Source: Trichormus sp. M33_DOE_039 (GTDB taxonomy: Bacteria; Cyanobacteriota; Cyanobacteriia; Cyanobacteriales; Nostocaceae). From it: DNA of 61,998 nt. The stretch covers positions 1-61,998 of the forward strand of contig DVDT01000071.1 in the NCBI GenBank assembly GCA_015296085.1, written 5' to 3'. Shown here in pieces: positions 27,967-37,819 of this stretch (the first letter of the stretch is position 1; the number at the start of each line of letters is the position of its first letter). The position numbers and the translations under genes are program-made. Below the pieces are notes generated by a model, which saw nothing but the letters and a program-made list of their open reading frames with translations, made no database searches and had not been told where the DNA came from.

Positions 27967-29316
27967 ATGCTCACCACCAAACCTCTAAAACAATTCTTAA
28001 AACAATCTCCCTATCAAGCCTACGTCTACTCTTACCCCCATAAAACAGCCTATCGACCCCTCAATCCACCCATCAACCTTACCGAACTTTGGACACAACA
28101 AGATAAACAAGCACTATTTCTCTACATCCACATTCCGTTTTGTGAAATGCGTTGTGGATTTTGTAATTTATTCACTACCGTCACCCATAACGAAGACTTT
28201 GTTACACAATACATCCGCACCATGCAACGACAAGCACAAAGAGTTAAAACTGCATTAGGAGAAGCATCCTTCGCCAGATTTGCGTTAGGTGGTGGAACAC
28301 CAACCCAGTTACCCGTACACCACCTAGAAACAATACTCAATATAGCTGAGGAAACGATGGGTGCTAATTTGCAGCAAATTCCTGTGTCCGTCGAAATGTC
28401 TCCAGAGACAGCCCATAAAGATAAATTACAACTATTGCGCGATCGCGGTGTAGATCGAGCTAGTATTGGCGTACAAAGTTTCATCGCATCAGAAGTTTTA
28501 GCCACCCAACGCCGCCAAACTACCCCCCAAGTAGAAGCCGCACTGACAAGAATGCGTGCAGCTGGGTTTCCCACAATTAACATTGACCTTATTTACGGAC
28601 TACCCAGTCAAACCGTAGAGACATGGTTAAAATCAATACTTGCTGCATTAAAATTTCAGCCAGAGGAAATTTATCTATATCCCTTATACGTGCGACCCCT
28701 CACAGGTTTAGGATGCTCAGATAAAGAATGGGATGATAACCGTATATCATGTTACCGCGAAGGGCGATCGCTCCTCCTCTCCGAAGGCTACACCCAAGTA
28801 TCCATGCGAATGTTCCGACGTAGAGAAATTAAACAAGAAATAAATTCTCTCGTGTCTCCCTCATCTCCCATCTACTGCTGTCAGTCCGACGGTATGCTGG
28901 GGTTAGGTTGTGGCGCACGTTCTTACACAGAAACTCTACATTATTCCAATGAATATGCTGTGGGTTCTCAAGAAATCCGCGACATTTTGCAGGCATATAT
29001 GCAAACACCCGATGAAACTTTCGACTACGCCACCTATGGTTTTCAATTAAATATCGAAGAACAACGTTGTCGCTACATTTTATTGTCTCTTTTGTCTGAT
29101 GAAGGCATAAATTTCATCGCTTACCAACAAAGATTTCAAAGCGATATCTATTATGATTTCCCCGAACTAATACAACTCATAGATTTGGAATTAGCAACGC
29201 CAGCAGAACAGAAATTAACTTTAACTGCCAAAGGAATGGAACTTTCTGACAGCATTGGTGCTTGGTTGTTCTCAGAACAAGTTAATCAACTAATACAAAC
29301 CTACAATCTCAAATAA
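27967..29316 (+). CDS. STM4012 family radical SAM protein (HemN-like)
   Basis: The 449-residue protein resembles oxygen-independent coproporphyrinogen oxidase-type radical SAM enzymes. The cluster motif is CEMRCGFC with Cys59, Cys63 and Cys66, preceded by FLYIHIPF; the GGGTPT motif follows near residue 106. I start at the ATG at 27967. A longer frame from 27778 would overlap the upstream gene by 118 bp and adds low-complexity sequence. Confidence 0.85.
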   Translation: MLTTKPLKQFLKQSPYQAYVYSYPHKTAYRPLNPPINLTELWTQQDKQALFLYIHIPFCEMRCGFCNLFTTVTHNEDFVTQYIRTMQRQAQRVKTALGEASFARFALGGGTPTQLPVHHLETILNIAEETMGANLQQIPVSVEMSPETAHKDKLQLLRDRGVDRASIGVQSFIASEVLATQRRQTTPQVEAALTRMRAAGFPTINIDLIYGLPSQTVETWLKSILAALKFQPEEIYLYPLYVRPLTGLGCSDKEWDDNRISCYREGRSLLLSEGYTQVSMRMFRRREIKQEINSLVSPSSPIYCCQSDGMLGLGCGARSYTETLHYSNEYAVGSQEIRDILQAYMQTPDETFDYATYGFQLNIEEQRCRYILLSLLSDEGINFIAYQQRFQSDIYYDFPELIQLIDLELATPAEQKLTLTAKGMELSDSIGAWLFSEQVNQLIQTYNLK

Positions 29317-29371
29317 ACTCTTGCTTCTGCGCTGCTGCATAAACTTTCTTCAGCAACACCTAAATTGAACT

Positions 29372-30232
29372 ATGCACATTACAATTCTCTATCGCGGTTC
29401 TTTAATCAGTTGCAACTATGGTTGTGAATATTGCCCTTTCGCTAAAAAACAACAGTCAGCCGCAGAATTAGCAATTGATAGACAAGAAGTAGAAAAATTT
29501 GTTGATTGGATTGCTGAAAATTCACAGCATGAATTTTCAGTTTTATTTACACCTTGGGGAGAAGCATTAATTCATAAATGGTATCAACAGGCATTAATTA
29601 GATTAACTCAAATGCCTCATGTGAGTAAAGCCGCTATCCAAACTAATCTTTCCTGTAAATTAGATTGGCTCAAAAAATGCAACCAAGAGAAATTATCATT
29701 ATGGGCAACGTTTCATCCAGAGTGGGTGAATTGTCATAGCTTCCTATCGCAATGCTTAGAATTAAATCATCTTGGCGTTAGTTTTAGTGTGGGAGTTGTA
29801 GGTTTTCCCCAATTCAAAGCACAGATTAATTATCTCCGCCAGCAGTTACCAAATAATATTTACTTATGGATTAATGCAGTGAAAAAAGAACTGCCAAATT
29901 TATCGGATGAAGATAGAGCCTTTTTTCAAGATATCGACCCATTCTATGAATTAAATACCCAACATTATCCCAGTCTAGGTAAAACTTGTCGCGCTGGTAA
30001 ATCATTAATTTCTGTTGACGGTGAAGGGACGATGAAACGCTGCCACTTTATCAAAGCACCGATTGGCAATATTTATGCACATGATTGGGAAACAGCACTA
30101 TTTGAAAGACTGTGTATTAATGAAACCTGCCACTGTCATATAGGTTATGTACACCTTGATTATTTGGAATTAGAGCAGGTATTTGGTGACGGCATTTTAG
30201 AGCGTATTCCTCATAATTGGCATTATAATTGA
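29372..30232 (+). CDS. STM4011 family radical SAM protein
   Basis: The 286-residue protein has a CNYGCEYC radical SAM motif (Cys14, Cys18, Cys21) and extra cysteines near the end (Cys206, Cys224, Cys248, Cys253, Cys255), consistent with an auxiliary Fe-S cluster site as in SPASM-type enzymes. A FTPWGEAL segment replaces the usual GGEP. It is the last gene of the cluster, 55 bp after the HemN-like gene. Confidence 0.82.
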   Translation: MHITILYRGSLISCNYGCEYCPFAKKQQSAAELAIDRQEVEKFVDWIAENSQHEFSVLFTPWGEALIHKWYQQALIRLTQMPHVSKAAIQTNLSCKLDWLKKCNQEKLSLWATFHPEWVNCHSFLSQCLELNHLGVSFSVGVVGFPQFKAQINYLRQQLPNNIYLWINAVKKELPNLSDEDRAFFQDIDPFYELNTQHYPSLGKTCRAGKSLISVDGEGTMKRCHFIKAPIGNIYAHDWETALFERLCINETCHCHIGYVHLDYLELEQVFGDGILERIPHNWHYN

Positions 30233-30422
30233 GCCAAAATTTCAACAAGTAAGCCTAAACCCAAGATTGAAAGAACTAAAATCCAAGACATTGCATAAAT
30301 ACGGGGTGATTTTAGCAGTTTTGTGGGATGCGACGTACAGCCCGTTCCCTATCTTTGGAGGCTGGCTGTTTGTTCCACCCTATAAGAATCATCTCTTCAT
30401 TCAGCAATACCTAAACTTAGTA

Positions 30423-32300
30423 TTAATTTGGCTGTTGATCATGTTGACTTCCTAACTTTTGCCTGAGTAGCGATCGCTCTAAGCGATTCAATACACGAGA
30501 GATTAATTCTGGTTCTACAATTGGTTTATTGATGTAATCATCACCACCCACTGCATAAACTTTATACAGTATTTCTCTATCTGCATAAGCAGAGAGAAAC
30601 AGCACAGGTAAGGGACTCCAAAGATGGTCATTTCTCACTGCTTGGCAGATTTCCATCCCATTAAAATATGGCATTTCAATATCTAAAATCAACAAGTCAG
30701 GTTTAGTAGACTCTAATACCTCCCAGAAGATTTGCGGTTTCAATAATGTTGTTACTTGTATTCCCCAGGGTGATAAAACCCTACTAACCTGATTTAGTAT
30801 TGATGGATCATCATCTACGATCAGAATCTTAGTATTAGTAGTAACACTATTTTGATTAAGTGCTGTATTGGCTGCACTCAGCACTTCCGCCGCAGACATG
30901 GTTTTGTGTAAAAAGCTACGCGCTCCTAAACGCGCAGCTTGTATACGGTTAGATAATTGATTGTTGCTAGTAAAAACTAAAATAGGAATTTTAGGGTAAT
31001 TTCTATTCATTTCTCCTAGGAGTGCCAAACCGCTTTCATTATCATCAGCAAAGGATAAATCTAACAAAACAACATCAGGGGTATTCGAGACTAGTAAAGT
31101 TTTGCCTATTGTGGGATTTGCTGCTACCTCTACTTGAAAACCCCAAATGACAGCTTCTAGCCGCAATCGTTCAGTCAGCACCATGTCATCGTCAATAATG
31201 AGCAATTTAGCTGATGTCACGGTAGAGGATAGAGTTTTGACAGATGAAAATGGCTGTTGCTGCAATGTTTGTTGGAGTGACTTGACTAACTCTGCCAACT
31301 GCACAGATTTATTCTGGAGTGATGGAGTAGATTCTTCTAATAAATTCTCAATCTTCCGTGCGATTTTCGTGCCTTCGGGGTAGCCGTAACTTCCTAAAGA
31401 ACCAGCTAGACGGTGTGCTTCTACCTTGGCTTGTTTAATAATCTGGGTTTCTGGGGTAAAAGTAGCTAATTGAACAATTGCCTGTTCTAATAAATCAAAT
31501 CTTTCGCGCAAGCTCTCCTGTAATTCGCCCTGCATCTCTGCTACTATATCCATGAGTTTGGCTTCAGCTTGCTGCTTTTGTACTGAATCAGAACTGAAAA
31601 TTTTTTGGTTGTTGAACGTGGATTTTTCTTCTTGCTTGAGCCGATAACCTAAACCGTAAACTGTTTCAATTAAATCTGCGTTCATACCTACTGCTTTGAG
31701 TTTCTGACGCAAACCCTTAATTTGGGTGGTCACAGCTTCTTCTCCTGGAAATTCCCCTGATGACCAAATTCTGTCTAGTAAAACACTTCTACTAAATATT
31801 CTGTGGGGATTTTGCAGAAAAATCTCCAGCAAACCATACTCTTTAGGTGTGAGATGAAGACGCTTCCCCCCATAAGTAACTTCTTTAGTGTTGGTATCTA
31901 GTTGTAAATTTTCCCAGGTCAGTACTGTGGTTAATACAGCTCTGCTACGCCGGATTAATGCCCGAATGCGTGCAATTAGTTCTGAGGCATCAAAAGGTTT
32001 AACAATATAGTCATCTGCTCCAGCTTCTAAACTGGTGACACGCAAACTGATATCTTCTTTAGCAGTCAGCATGAGGATGGGATTTTGATATCTGTCTTGC
32101 CGTAGTTGGCGACAAACGCAAATGCCATCCAATTTGGGCAGCATCACATCTAAAATCAGCAGGTCGTAACTAAATGCTTTTGCTAACTCCAACCCAGTTT
32201 CACCATCTTTAGCGATTTCAATTTGGTAATGAAAGGTTGAAAGTGTTTCTATAAGTAACGAAATTGTATTTTCGTCATCTTCTATTAAGAGAATTTTCAC
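30423..32300 (-). CDS. multi-domain response regulator (REC-wHTH-HPt-REC-REC)
   Basis: The 625-residue protein begins with an OmpR-type receiver (Asp51) and winged-helix DNA-binding domain (about 127-222), then an HPt domain with His296 (EAHRLAGSLGSYG) and two further receivers with Asp414 and Asp540. Such tandem architectures are common in cyanobacterial phosphorelays and allow one protein to receive, store and output phosphoryl signals. The neighbouring LOV/PAS-GGDEF-EAL gene is upstream on the same strand, 211 bp away, so they may act together. Confidence 0.9.
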   Translation of the reverse strand: MKILLIEDDENTISLLIETLSTFHYQIEIAKDGETGLELAKAFSYDLLILDVMLPKLDGICVCRQLRQDRYQNPILMLTAKEDISLRVTSLEAGADDYIVKPFDASELIARIRALIRRSRAVLTTVLTWENLQLDTNTKEVTYGGKRLHLTPKEYGLLEIFLQNPHRIFSRSVLLDRIWSSGEFPGEEAVTTQIKGLRQKLKAVGMNADLIETVYGLGYRLKQEEKSTFNNQKIFSSDSVQKQQAEAKLMDIVAEMQGELQESLRERFDLLEQAIVQLATFTPETQIIKQAKVEAHRLAGSLGSYGYPEGTKIARKIENLLEESTPSLQNKSVQLAELVKSLQQTLQQQPFSSVKTLSSTVTSAKLLIIDDDMVLTERLRLEAVIWGFQVEVAANPTIGKTLLVSNTPDVVLLDLSFADDNESGLALLGEMNRNYPKIPILVFTSNNQLSNRIQAARLGARSFLHKTMSAAEVLSAANTALNQNSVTTNTKILIVDDDPSILNQVSRVLSPWGIQVTTLLKPQIFWEVLESTKPDLLILDIEMPYFNGMEICQAVRNDHLWSPLPVLFLSAYADREILYKVYAVGGDDYINKPIVEPELISRVLNRLERSLLRQKLGSQHDQQPN

Positions 32301-32511
32301 TTTGATATGCCTTTAAGTATAAAATAAACCTTTAATTTATTCAGCAAAATTAATTAATTAAATTTAGCACAACTTAAATACTGAGATAAACGGGACTGAC
32401 GTAGCAGACTTAATTTGTAGGAAGTCGCCATAGAAGAATTACTAATTTTCTACAACCAATACCTAGCATCGAATGATCAATTCAAGAAATTTAGGACGGT
32501 GTTCAGGTGAA

Positions 32512-35500
32512 TTAAAACCACTGCTTTGCAGCCAAAAAACAACTAATTTTTGCGCTATCTAAAGGTTTAGAAAACAAATAACCCTGTGCTTGGTCACACT
32601 GTAATAATCTCAACTGAACTAACTGGCTCATTGTTTCCACCCCTTCAGCGACTACACTCATTCCCAAATTAGATGCTAAAGTGGCGATCGCTCTGACAAT
32701 AGCTAATTGCTCACCATCGCGATCAATGCGGTTGATAAAAGAACGGTCAATCTTTAAAACATCAATGGGAAAATTATGCAAGTAAGCTAAAGATGAGTAA
32801 CCAGTACCAAAATCATCAATGCACAACTTGATGCCTAAAGTTTTGAACTGCTGAAGGATAGTAGCCACTTTTTCAGGGCTAGACATGATGGCACTTTCAG
32901 TAATTTCCAGTTTTAAGCTGCTAGGGTCAAGGTCAACTGCTTGTAAAATTTGCTGAACTTGCTCAACTAAATATGGTTGAGAAAACTGTTTGCCGGAAAG
33001 GTTGACATTCATAGTCAAAGGTGGAACGTCGGGAAATTGTCGTTGCCACTGTCGTAGTTGTTGGCAAGAATCACGCAGCACAAATTGACCGATGGGAATA
33101 ATCAATCCAGTTTCCTCAGCTACAGAAATAAACTCAGTCGGTGGAATTAAACCTCGTTCTGGATGTTGCCAACGCACTAGAGCTTCAAAGCCAGCAATTC
33201 TACCTGTGTCAACTGAAACGATGGGTTGGTAGACAACTTGCAATTCCTGACGCTCAATTGCCCAACGCAAATCAGTTTCTAATTGCAAAAGTGCAACAGC
33301 TTGGTCGTACATAGTAGTGTCAAAAACCATGTGCCAAGCTTTCTCTTGTTCTTTAGCACAGTAAAGAGCTGTGTCAGCATCTCGCAGCAAATCTGCGGCT
33401 TGAGTATAACTGGTTTTACTTAAAACAATACCAATGCTAGTAGTTGTAAATACCTCATATCCATTTAAGTTGAATGGTGATTTGAGTGCTTGATGAATAC
33501 TTTCGGCGATGCGGGTAGCATCATCAATGGAGTTAATAGGAGATAGCAAGATACTAAATTCATCTCCACCTAGGCGAGCAATGGTATCTTCAGGGCGGAT
33601 GCAGTTTTGCAAGCGTTGGGCAAAACTGACTAATAGTTGATCGCCCACCCCATGACCTAAGCTATCATTAACGACTTTAAAGCGATCAAGGTCTAACAAG
33701 AGAACCGCAAATAATTGCTGCGGGTTTTGTTGGTTTTGGGTGATTGCTTGCTCTACCCTATCCATAAATAAAACACGGTTGGGCAAACCAGTCAGATGAT
33801 CATAAAAGGCATGGCGCACTAACTTTTCTTCCATGTGTTTGCGTTCGCTAATATCAGTAGCGATGCCTTCCATGCGAATTGGTTTCCCACTAGGGTCGTA
33901 GATAACATGGCTGCGGTTACGCAACCAGCGGATCTGTCCATCAGGCCTGATAATTCGGTATTCTATGTCTTGGCTACCAGTTAACATTAATGGTTGGATG
34001 GCTTGACGAACTCGTGCTTGGTCTTCTGGGTGAATGACCTCAAACCAGAGATTAGAATTTTCCGAAAATTCTGAGATAGCACGGCCATAGACCTGCACAA
34101 CCGCAGGATTAAGATAAAGAGTGGCAAAAGTGTCGGCAGAAATTGACCAGACTACATCTTCTAAAGAGTTTAAAATCCCATCCAGACGTTGTTGACTTTC
34201 TCTGACTGCGGCTTCTGCTTGCTTGCGATCGCTGATGTTTGTCACCATTCCTAAAGCACCGCTATAATTGCCTTGGTCATCAAACATCGGCGCACAGGAA
34301 ATAATCACCCACAAATCTGAGCCATCTTGGCGACAAAATTTAAAATCATGTTGCTCATGAACACCCTGTTGACGGCGTTCTAATTGTCTCTGGGCAATTT
34401 CTCTACCTTCTGCATCCATAAAGTCGAACAGCGTTTTACCTAGCATCTCGTCTACGGTGTAACCCAACATAGCTGCCATTTGTTGGTTAACGAAGGTAGT
34501 TAGGTGATTGTGATTGAGTAGCCAGATACCTTCGGTGGCTGTTTCTACAATGCGGCGATATTGTTCTTCTCGCTCCCGTAAAGCCTCTAAAGCCTGTAAG
34601 TGTTGAGTAATATCGTTCTGCACGCCAATAAAGTGAGTCAAATACCCAAAATCATCAAAGACAGGGGCAATATAGAGTTCATTCCAAAATGTTTTCCCAT
34701 CTTTACGATAATTTCTGAGGATGACGTGACATTCTCTCTGCTGTTTTAAAGCACTACGCAATTCGTGGACTCCTGGCTGATCGTGATCATTTCCTTGTAA
34801 AAAACGGCAGTTACGACCAATAACTTCATCCGCAGTGTAGCCAGTCATAGCTTCAAAGGCAGGATTAACGTAGACTATCGGAGTGTCCGGTTGAGTAGCA
34901 TCTGCTAGCACTATGCCATTACTGGTAGCAGCTAATGCCCGTTCCATCAGGCGTATACGTGCTTGTGATTCTTGATCATTGATTAGCTCACAGACACAAG
35001 AGTCATGTTCTAATTTAGCGATCGCCTCCGGTTGGGCGGAGCATCGTGCATCCTCATCACCCTGTTGCGTTTGCAGATGCTCATCTATATCTGTAAATAT
35101 AAATATTGCTGCCCTTTTTCCCTGATGATCAACTGGTTTAGCGGAAATTTTAGCAGCAAAACTCTTGCCATTGATTTTTCTTAGTTTGACTGCAAAATCG
35201 CTAATGGATTTACCTCGTTTTAATCTGTGATTTAACCAATTAAATAAAGCATGATTTTCATAATATCTTGAGTTAAGTTTGCCAAATTCTTGATATGATT
35301 CAATCCCAAATAAAAATCCTAATGGTTGGTTTTTAAATAAAATTTCATGACTATCCAAGCATATAATCGCTACAGCAATATTGCTCGATTCAGAAATTAA
35401 GTCAATAATTGCCTGCAAGTTAAATGTCAATTCTTGGTAAAAGCGTAATTGCTGAACTAATTCTCGATTATCAAGAAAAACAGCAGATTTATTTTTCAAG

Positions 35501-35541
35501 TTGTATTGATTTTTATACACTTTTTCACGAGTAAAAAGCAT
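32512..35541 (-). CDS. LOV/PAS sensor diguanylate cyclase/phosphodiesterase
   Basis: The 1009-residue protein has an N-terminal PAS-like region (1-155), a PAS domain at about 200-312 with the LOV signature GRNCRFLQG (Cys245), the NYRKDGKTFWNEL motif and Gln308, two more PAS domains (about 325-440 and 449-565), then GGDEF (LGGDEF intact) and EAL (GFEALVRW and DDFGTGYSSL intact). It probably makes and/or degrades c-di-GMP in response to blue light. No membrane segment is seen. Both catalytic motifs look complete; which one dominates is unknown. Confidence 0.92.
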   Translation of the reverse strand: MLFTREKVYKNQYNLKNKSAVFLDNRELVQQLRFYQELTFNLQAIIDLISESSNIAVAIICLDSHEILFKNQPLGFLFGIESYQEFGKLNSRYYENHALFNWLNHRLKRGKSISDFAVKLRKINGKSFAAKISAKPVDHQGKRAAIFIFTDIDEHLQTQQGDEDARCSAQPEAIAKLEHDSCVCELINDQESQARIRLMERALAATSNGIVLADATQPDTPIVYVNPAFEAMTGYTADEVIGRNCRFLQGNDHDQPGVHELRSALKQQRECHVILRNYRKDGKTFWNELYIAPVFDDFGYLTHFIGVQNDITQHLQALEALREREEQYRRIVETATEGIWLLNHNHLTTFVNQQMAAMLGYTVDEMLGKTLFDFMDAEGREIAQRQLERRQQGVHEQHDFKFCRQDGSDLWVIISCAPMFDDQGNYSGALGMVTNISDRKQAEAAVRESQQRLDGILNSLEDVVWSISADTFATLYLNPAVVQVYGRAISEFSENSNLWFEVIHPEDQARVRQAIQPLMLTGSQDIEYRIIRPDGQIRWLRNRSHVIYDPSGKPIRMEGIATDISERKHMEEKLVRHAFYDHLTGLPNRVLFMDRVEQAITQNQQNPQQLFAVLLLDLDRFKVVNDSLGHGVGDQLLVSFAQRLQNCIRPEDTIARLGGDEFSILLSPINSIDDATRIAESIHQALKSPFNLNGYEVFTTTSIGIVLSKTSYTQAADLLRDADTALYCAKEQEKAWHMVFDTTMYDQAVALLQLETDLRWAIERQELQVVYQPIVSVDTGRIAGFEALVRWQHPERGLIPPTEFISVAEETGLIIPIGQFVLRDSCQQLRQWQRQFPDVPPLTMNVNLSGKQFSQPYLVEQVQQILQAVDLDPSSLKLEITESAIMSSPEKVATILQQFKTLGIKLCIDDFGTGYSSLAYLHNFPIDVLKIDRSFINRIDRDGEQLAIVRAIATLASNLGMSVVAEGVETMSQLVQLRLLQCDQAQGYLFSKPLDSAKISCFLAAKQWF

Positions 35542-36249
35542 TTTCAGACTTGTGTAAATTACTAAAAAAGTTGGCTAGAAATTAAACTTTTTTCAGAAGC
35601 CCTGACACGTTAGCTGATCGTGCTTGTAAACCCGTAGAGTAGAATAATAATACTACTCTATTTTCTGTAAAAATTATTTCATGCTCATCAACAAAGATCA
35701 GTTATTTTACTATTGTCAAAAATATGAGCATTGATTTGATATTTAATTACACAGGGATTATTCAGCACCAAATGTTAATTGTCAAAGCGAGTTATTAAAC
35801 TACTCTTAACTCTACAACTTTAGATAGATGAAGTTACATTTTTTACTGAAAATTTACATAATATTGTAATCTTTATTAAGATATGTAATAATTGTCGCTC
35901 AAACGTTTTGAGCATTTCTGTTGAATTGCTGAGACGCTAAACCGACTCTAAAAGTTTTTCTGCGGAGTACTCGCAGAATAGGGAGAAAAATTGTAACACC
36001 ATTGGTAGGTTACATAGAAGAAATTGGTACCTTCTCTAAATCTCTGCTGAAAGCTTTGATAAATGTAGCTATTGATATATATCCGACAGATTTCTGAAAT
36101 GGCTGGTGTAGGCAACTCTTAATAGGGAATAGGAAATAGGGAACGGGTGCTGATAGAGATAATTCGACAAAATTCGGAAGCGATCACTAATAATCTTGGT
36201 TATGCTCTTCCACACATGAGATGAATTAGAAAGAAGAATGAAAAAAATA
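35542..36249. other. non-coding upstream region of the LOV gene
   Basis: About 700 bp, AT-rich, with no gene that I trust. It presumably holds the promoter of the LOV gene at its left end. Confidence 0.5.
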
Positions 36250-36293
36250 AATGATTTTTAGGGGTGTAATACTTTGCAGCCCTAAAAATCATT
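36250..36293. other. perfect 14-bp hairpin in a large intergenic region
   Basis: AATGATTTTTAGGG (36250-36263) and CCCTAAAAATCATT (36280-36293) form a perfect stem with a 16-base loop. No gene ends nearby (the next gene starts at 36557), so a free RNA, operator or mobile-element remnant is possible. Confidence 0.5.
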
Positions 36294-36556
36294 GATATAT
36301 TGTGAAGATTTTGACAAGTGATATCAGAGACTTGCAAATCAAACCTTATCTCAAATTGACTGAGAGAAGTCTTATTCTGTAGCTTATGGCTAAAACAAAT
36401 CATAGGTTGTAGGGTCAACCAAGTTGATCCCGTAGCCAAATTGAGCAGGAAATTTTACTTATTTTTAACCTTGTGTTAAATTGGCAGTAATCTTTACTAA
36501 ATCTACGGATTTACCGTAGTTAAGCTTGTCTTCAAAAAGGAATAAGGAATTTGGCA

Positions 36557-37087
36557 ATGGGAGAGATGCTGATTACCCCTAACGATTGGCCACACATAGC
36601 ATTTAGACTAGCTCTAGCTTTGGTAGTTGGTTGCATGATTGGATTAAACCGTCAACAAGGAGGTAGGCCAGCAGGAATGAGAACCTTCATGTTGGTAAGT
36701 ATGGGTGCATCACTATTCGTGATGATTCCTTTACAGGCTGAGGGTGATAGTCCCTATGCGGCCACCAACGCCTTAAGCCGAACAATTCAGGGTGTAGCCA
36801 CTGGTGTAGGATTTCTCGGAGCGGGATTGATTTTACAGGAATCTCCCAGAAAGTCTGACATGCCAAAAGTCCGGGGGTTAACAACAGCCGCCTGCGTATG
36901 GACTGCTGCAGGTTTAGGAGCAGCAATTGGCTGTGGTTTATGGCAAATGGGATTAATAGGAGGCGTGCTAACCCTGATTACCTTAAGTGGTGTCAAACGG
37001 CTGAACCGTTCATTGGGAACTTTAAAAAATCAAGATCAAGAAGCGAATACTGAGGATGTCAGCATTAATGGTGATGATGATGATTGA
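36557..37087 (+). CDS. MgtC/SapB family membrane protein
   Basis: The 176-residue protein has four to five hydrophobic segments with the MgtC signature: GCMIGLNRQ near residue 28, GMRTFMLVSMGASLF and GVATGVGFLGAGLI. The tail is acidic and hydrophilic. MgtC proteins are linked to magnesium limitation and ATP synthase control in pathogens; the cyanobacterial role is unknown. I chose the ATG at 36557, two codons after a TTG. Confidence 0.88.
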   Translation: MGEMLITPNDWPHIAFRLALALVVGCMIGLNRQQGGRPAGMRTFMLVSMGASLFVMIPLQAEGDSPYAATNALSRTIQGVATGVGFLGAGLILQESPRKSDMPKVRGLTTAACVWTAAGLGAAIGCGLWQMGLIGGVLTLITLSGVKRLNRSLGTLKNQDQEANTEDVSINGDDDD

Positions 37088-37399
37088 AATTCCATCCTCT
37101 AGGAGTGATCACCATTTCTGTTCGGAGAGCAAAAGTCATAGATGCGGCGTGAAGTGATAGATTAGTTCACCCTCTTAATTGCAAAGAAGGTCAAGGAAAT
37201 CCAGAAAAACTATATTATTTAATGCCAATCTTCAAAAATTTACCCGAAAATTTTACTACATTACTAGTTTAGAAATTTCTAGCAAGGTTGTTGTATAAAC
37301 ATGTATTAATGAATGTAATTCTTTTTAAAAGCATTTAAGCGATATAAAAATAACTGGATTCGGTCAAAAACCACCAACATCACATAGAGTTACTCTCAA
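37088..37399. other. non-coding stretch
   Basis: About 310 bp of AT-rich sequence between the MgtC gene and a convergent small gene. I see no gene, hairpin or motif of note. Confidence 0.5.
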
Positions 37400-37600
37400 C
37401 TAGTGGCCGATGACTTGAAAATCTTGAGGAGTGAGTGATACCACAATATTCTCAACTTCTGCTTGGATGAGCCAACGGTTGTTTGATTGACCATCTGCCA
37501 GTGATTCCCGTCCGCAAATCACGCCAAACTTTCCGGCTACGTATGCTGGACGTAGAATCAAAACTTTGTCTCCGATTTGAATAGTTTTGGGAATGTGCAA
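37400..37600 (-). CDS. small conserved hypothetical protein
   Basis: The 66-residue protein (MHIPKTIQIGDKVLILRP, ending LTPQDFQVIGH) looks like a small SH3-like beta-barrel, with a K-V-x-V-ILRPAYVAGKFGVI segment. It is preceded by a plausible ATG and a GAG-rich region on its strand. No function known. Confidence 0.6.
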   Translation of the reverse strand: MHIPKTIQIGDKVLILRPAYVAGKFGVICGRESLADGQSNNRWLIQAEVENIVVSLTPQDFQVIGH

Positions 37601-37819
37601 CAGTTCTCCTATGAATTTTGATTTTGAAGAAACTTGGTGTATCTTCTCATTTTATTTTAATTAAAAGTGATATTTTTAATAATCTTCTCTTAACCTAAAT
37701 GTATATAGATTCCTTGACTTTCTCCGTCTCGTATATTTTCTATGCTCCAGACTAATCCGAGCCTGAAATAAGCAGTCTTAGCGTATAGTTAAGGGCAAAG
37801 TTGTGAACTTAGGGTGACA

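Noticed and set aside
30267-30455. A 62-codon frame after the STM4011-like gene
   Set aside because: No ribosome site, overlaps the 3' end of the regulator gene on the other strand, and has no family likeness I recognise.
36200-36439. A 79-codon frame on the minus strand
   Set aside because: No ribosome site, sequence covers the 14-bp hairpin, no recognizable features.
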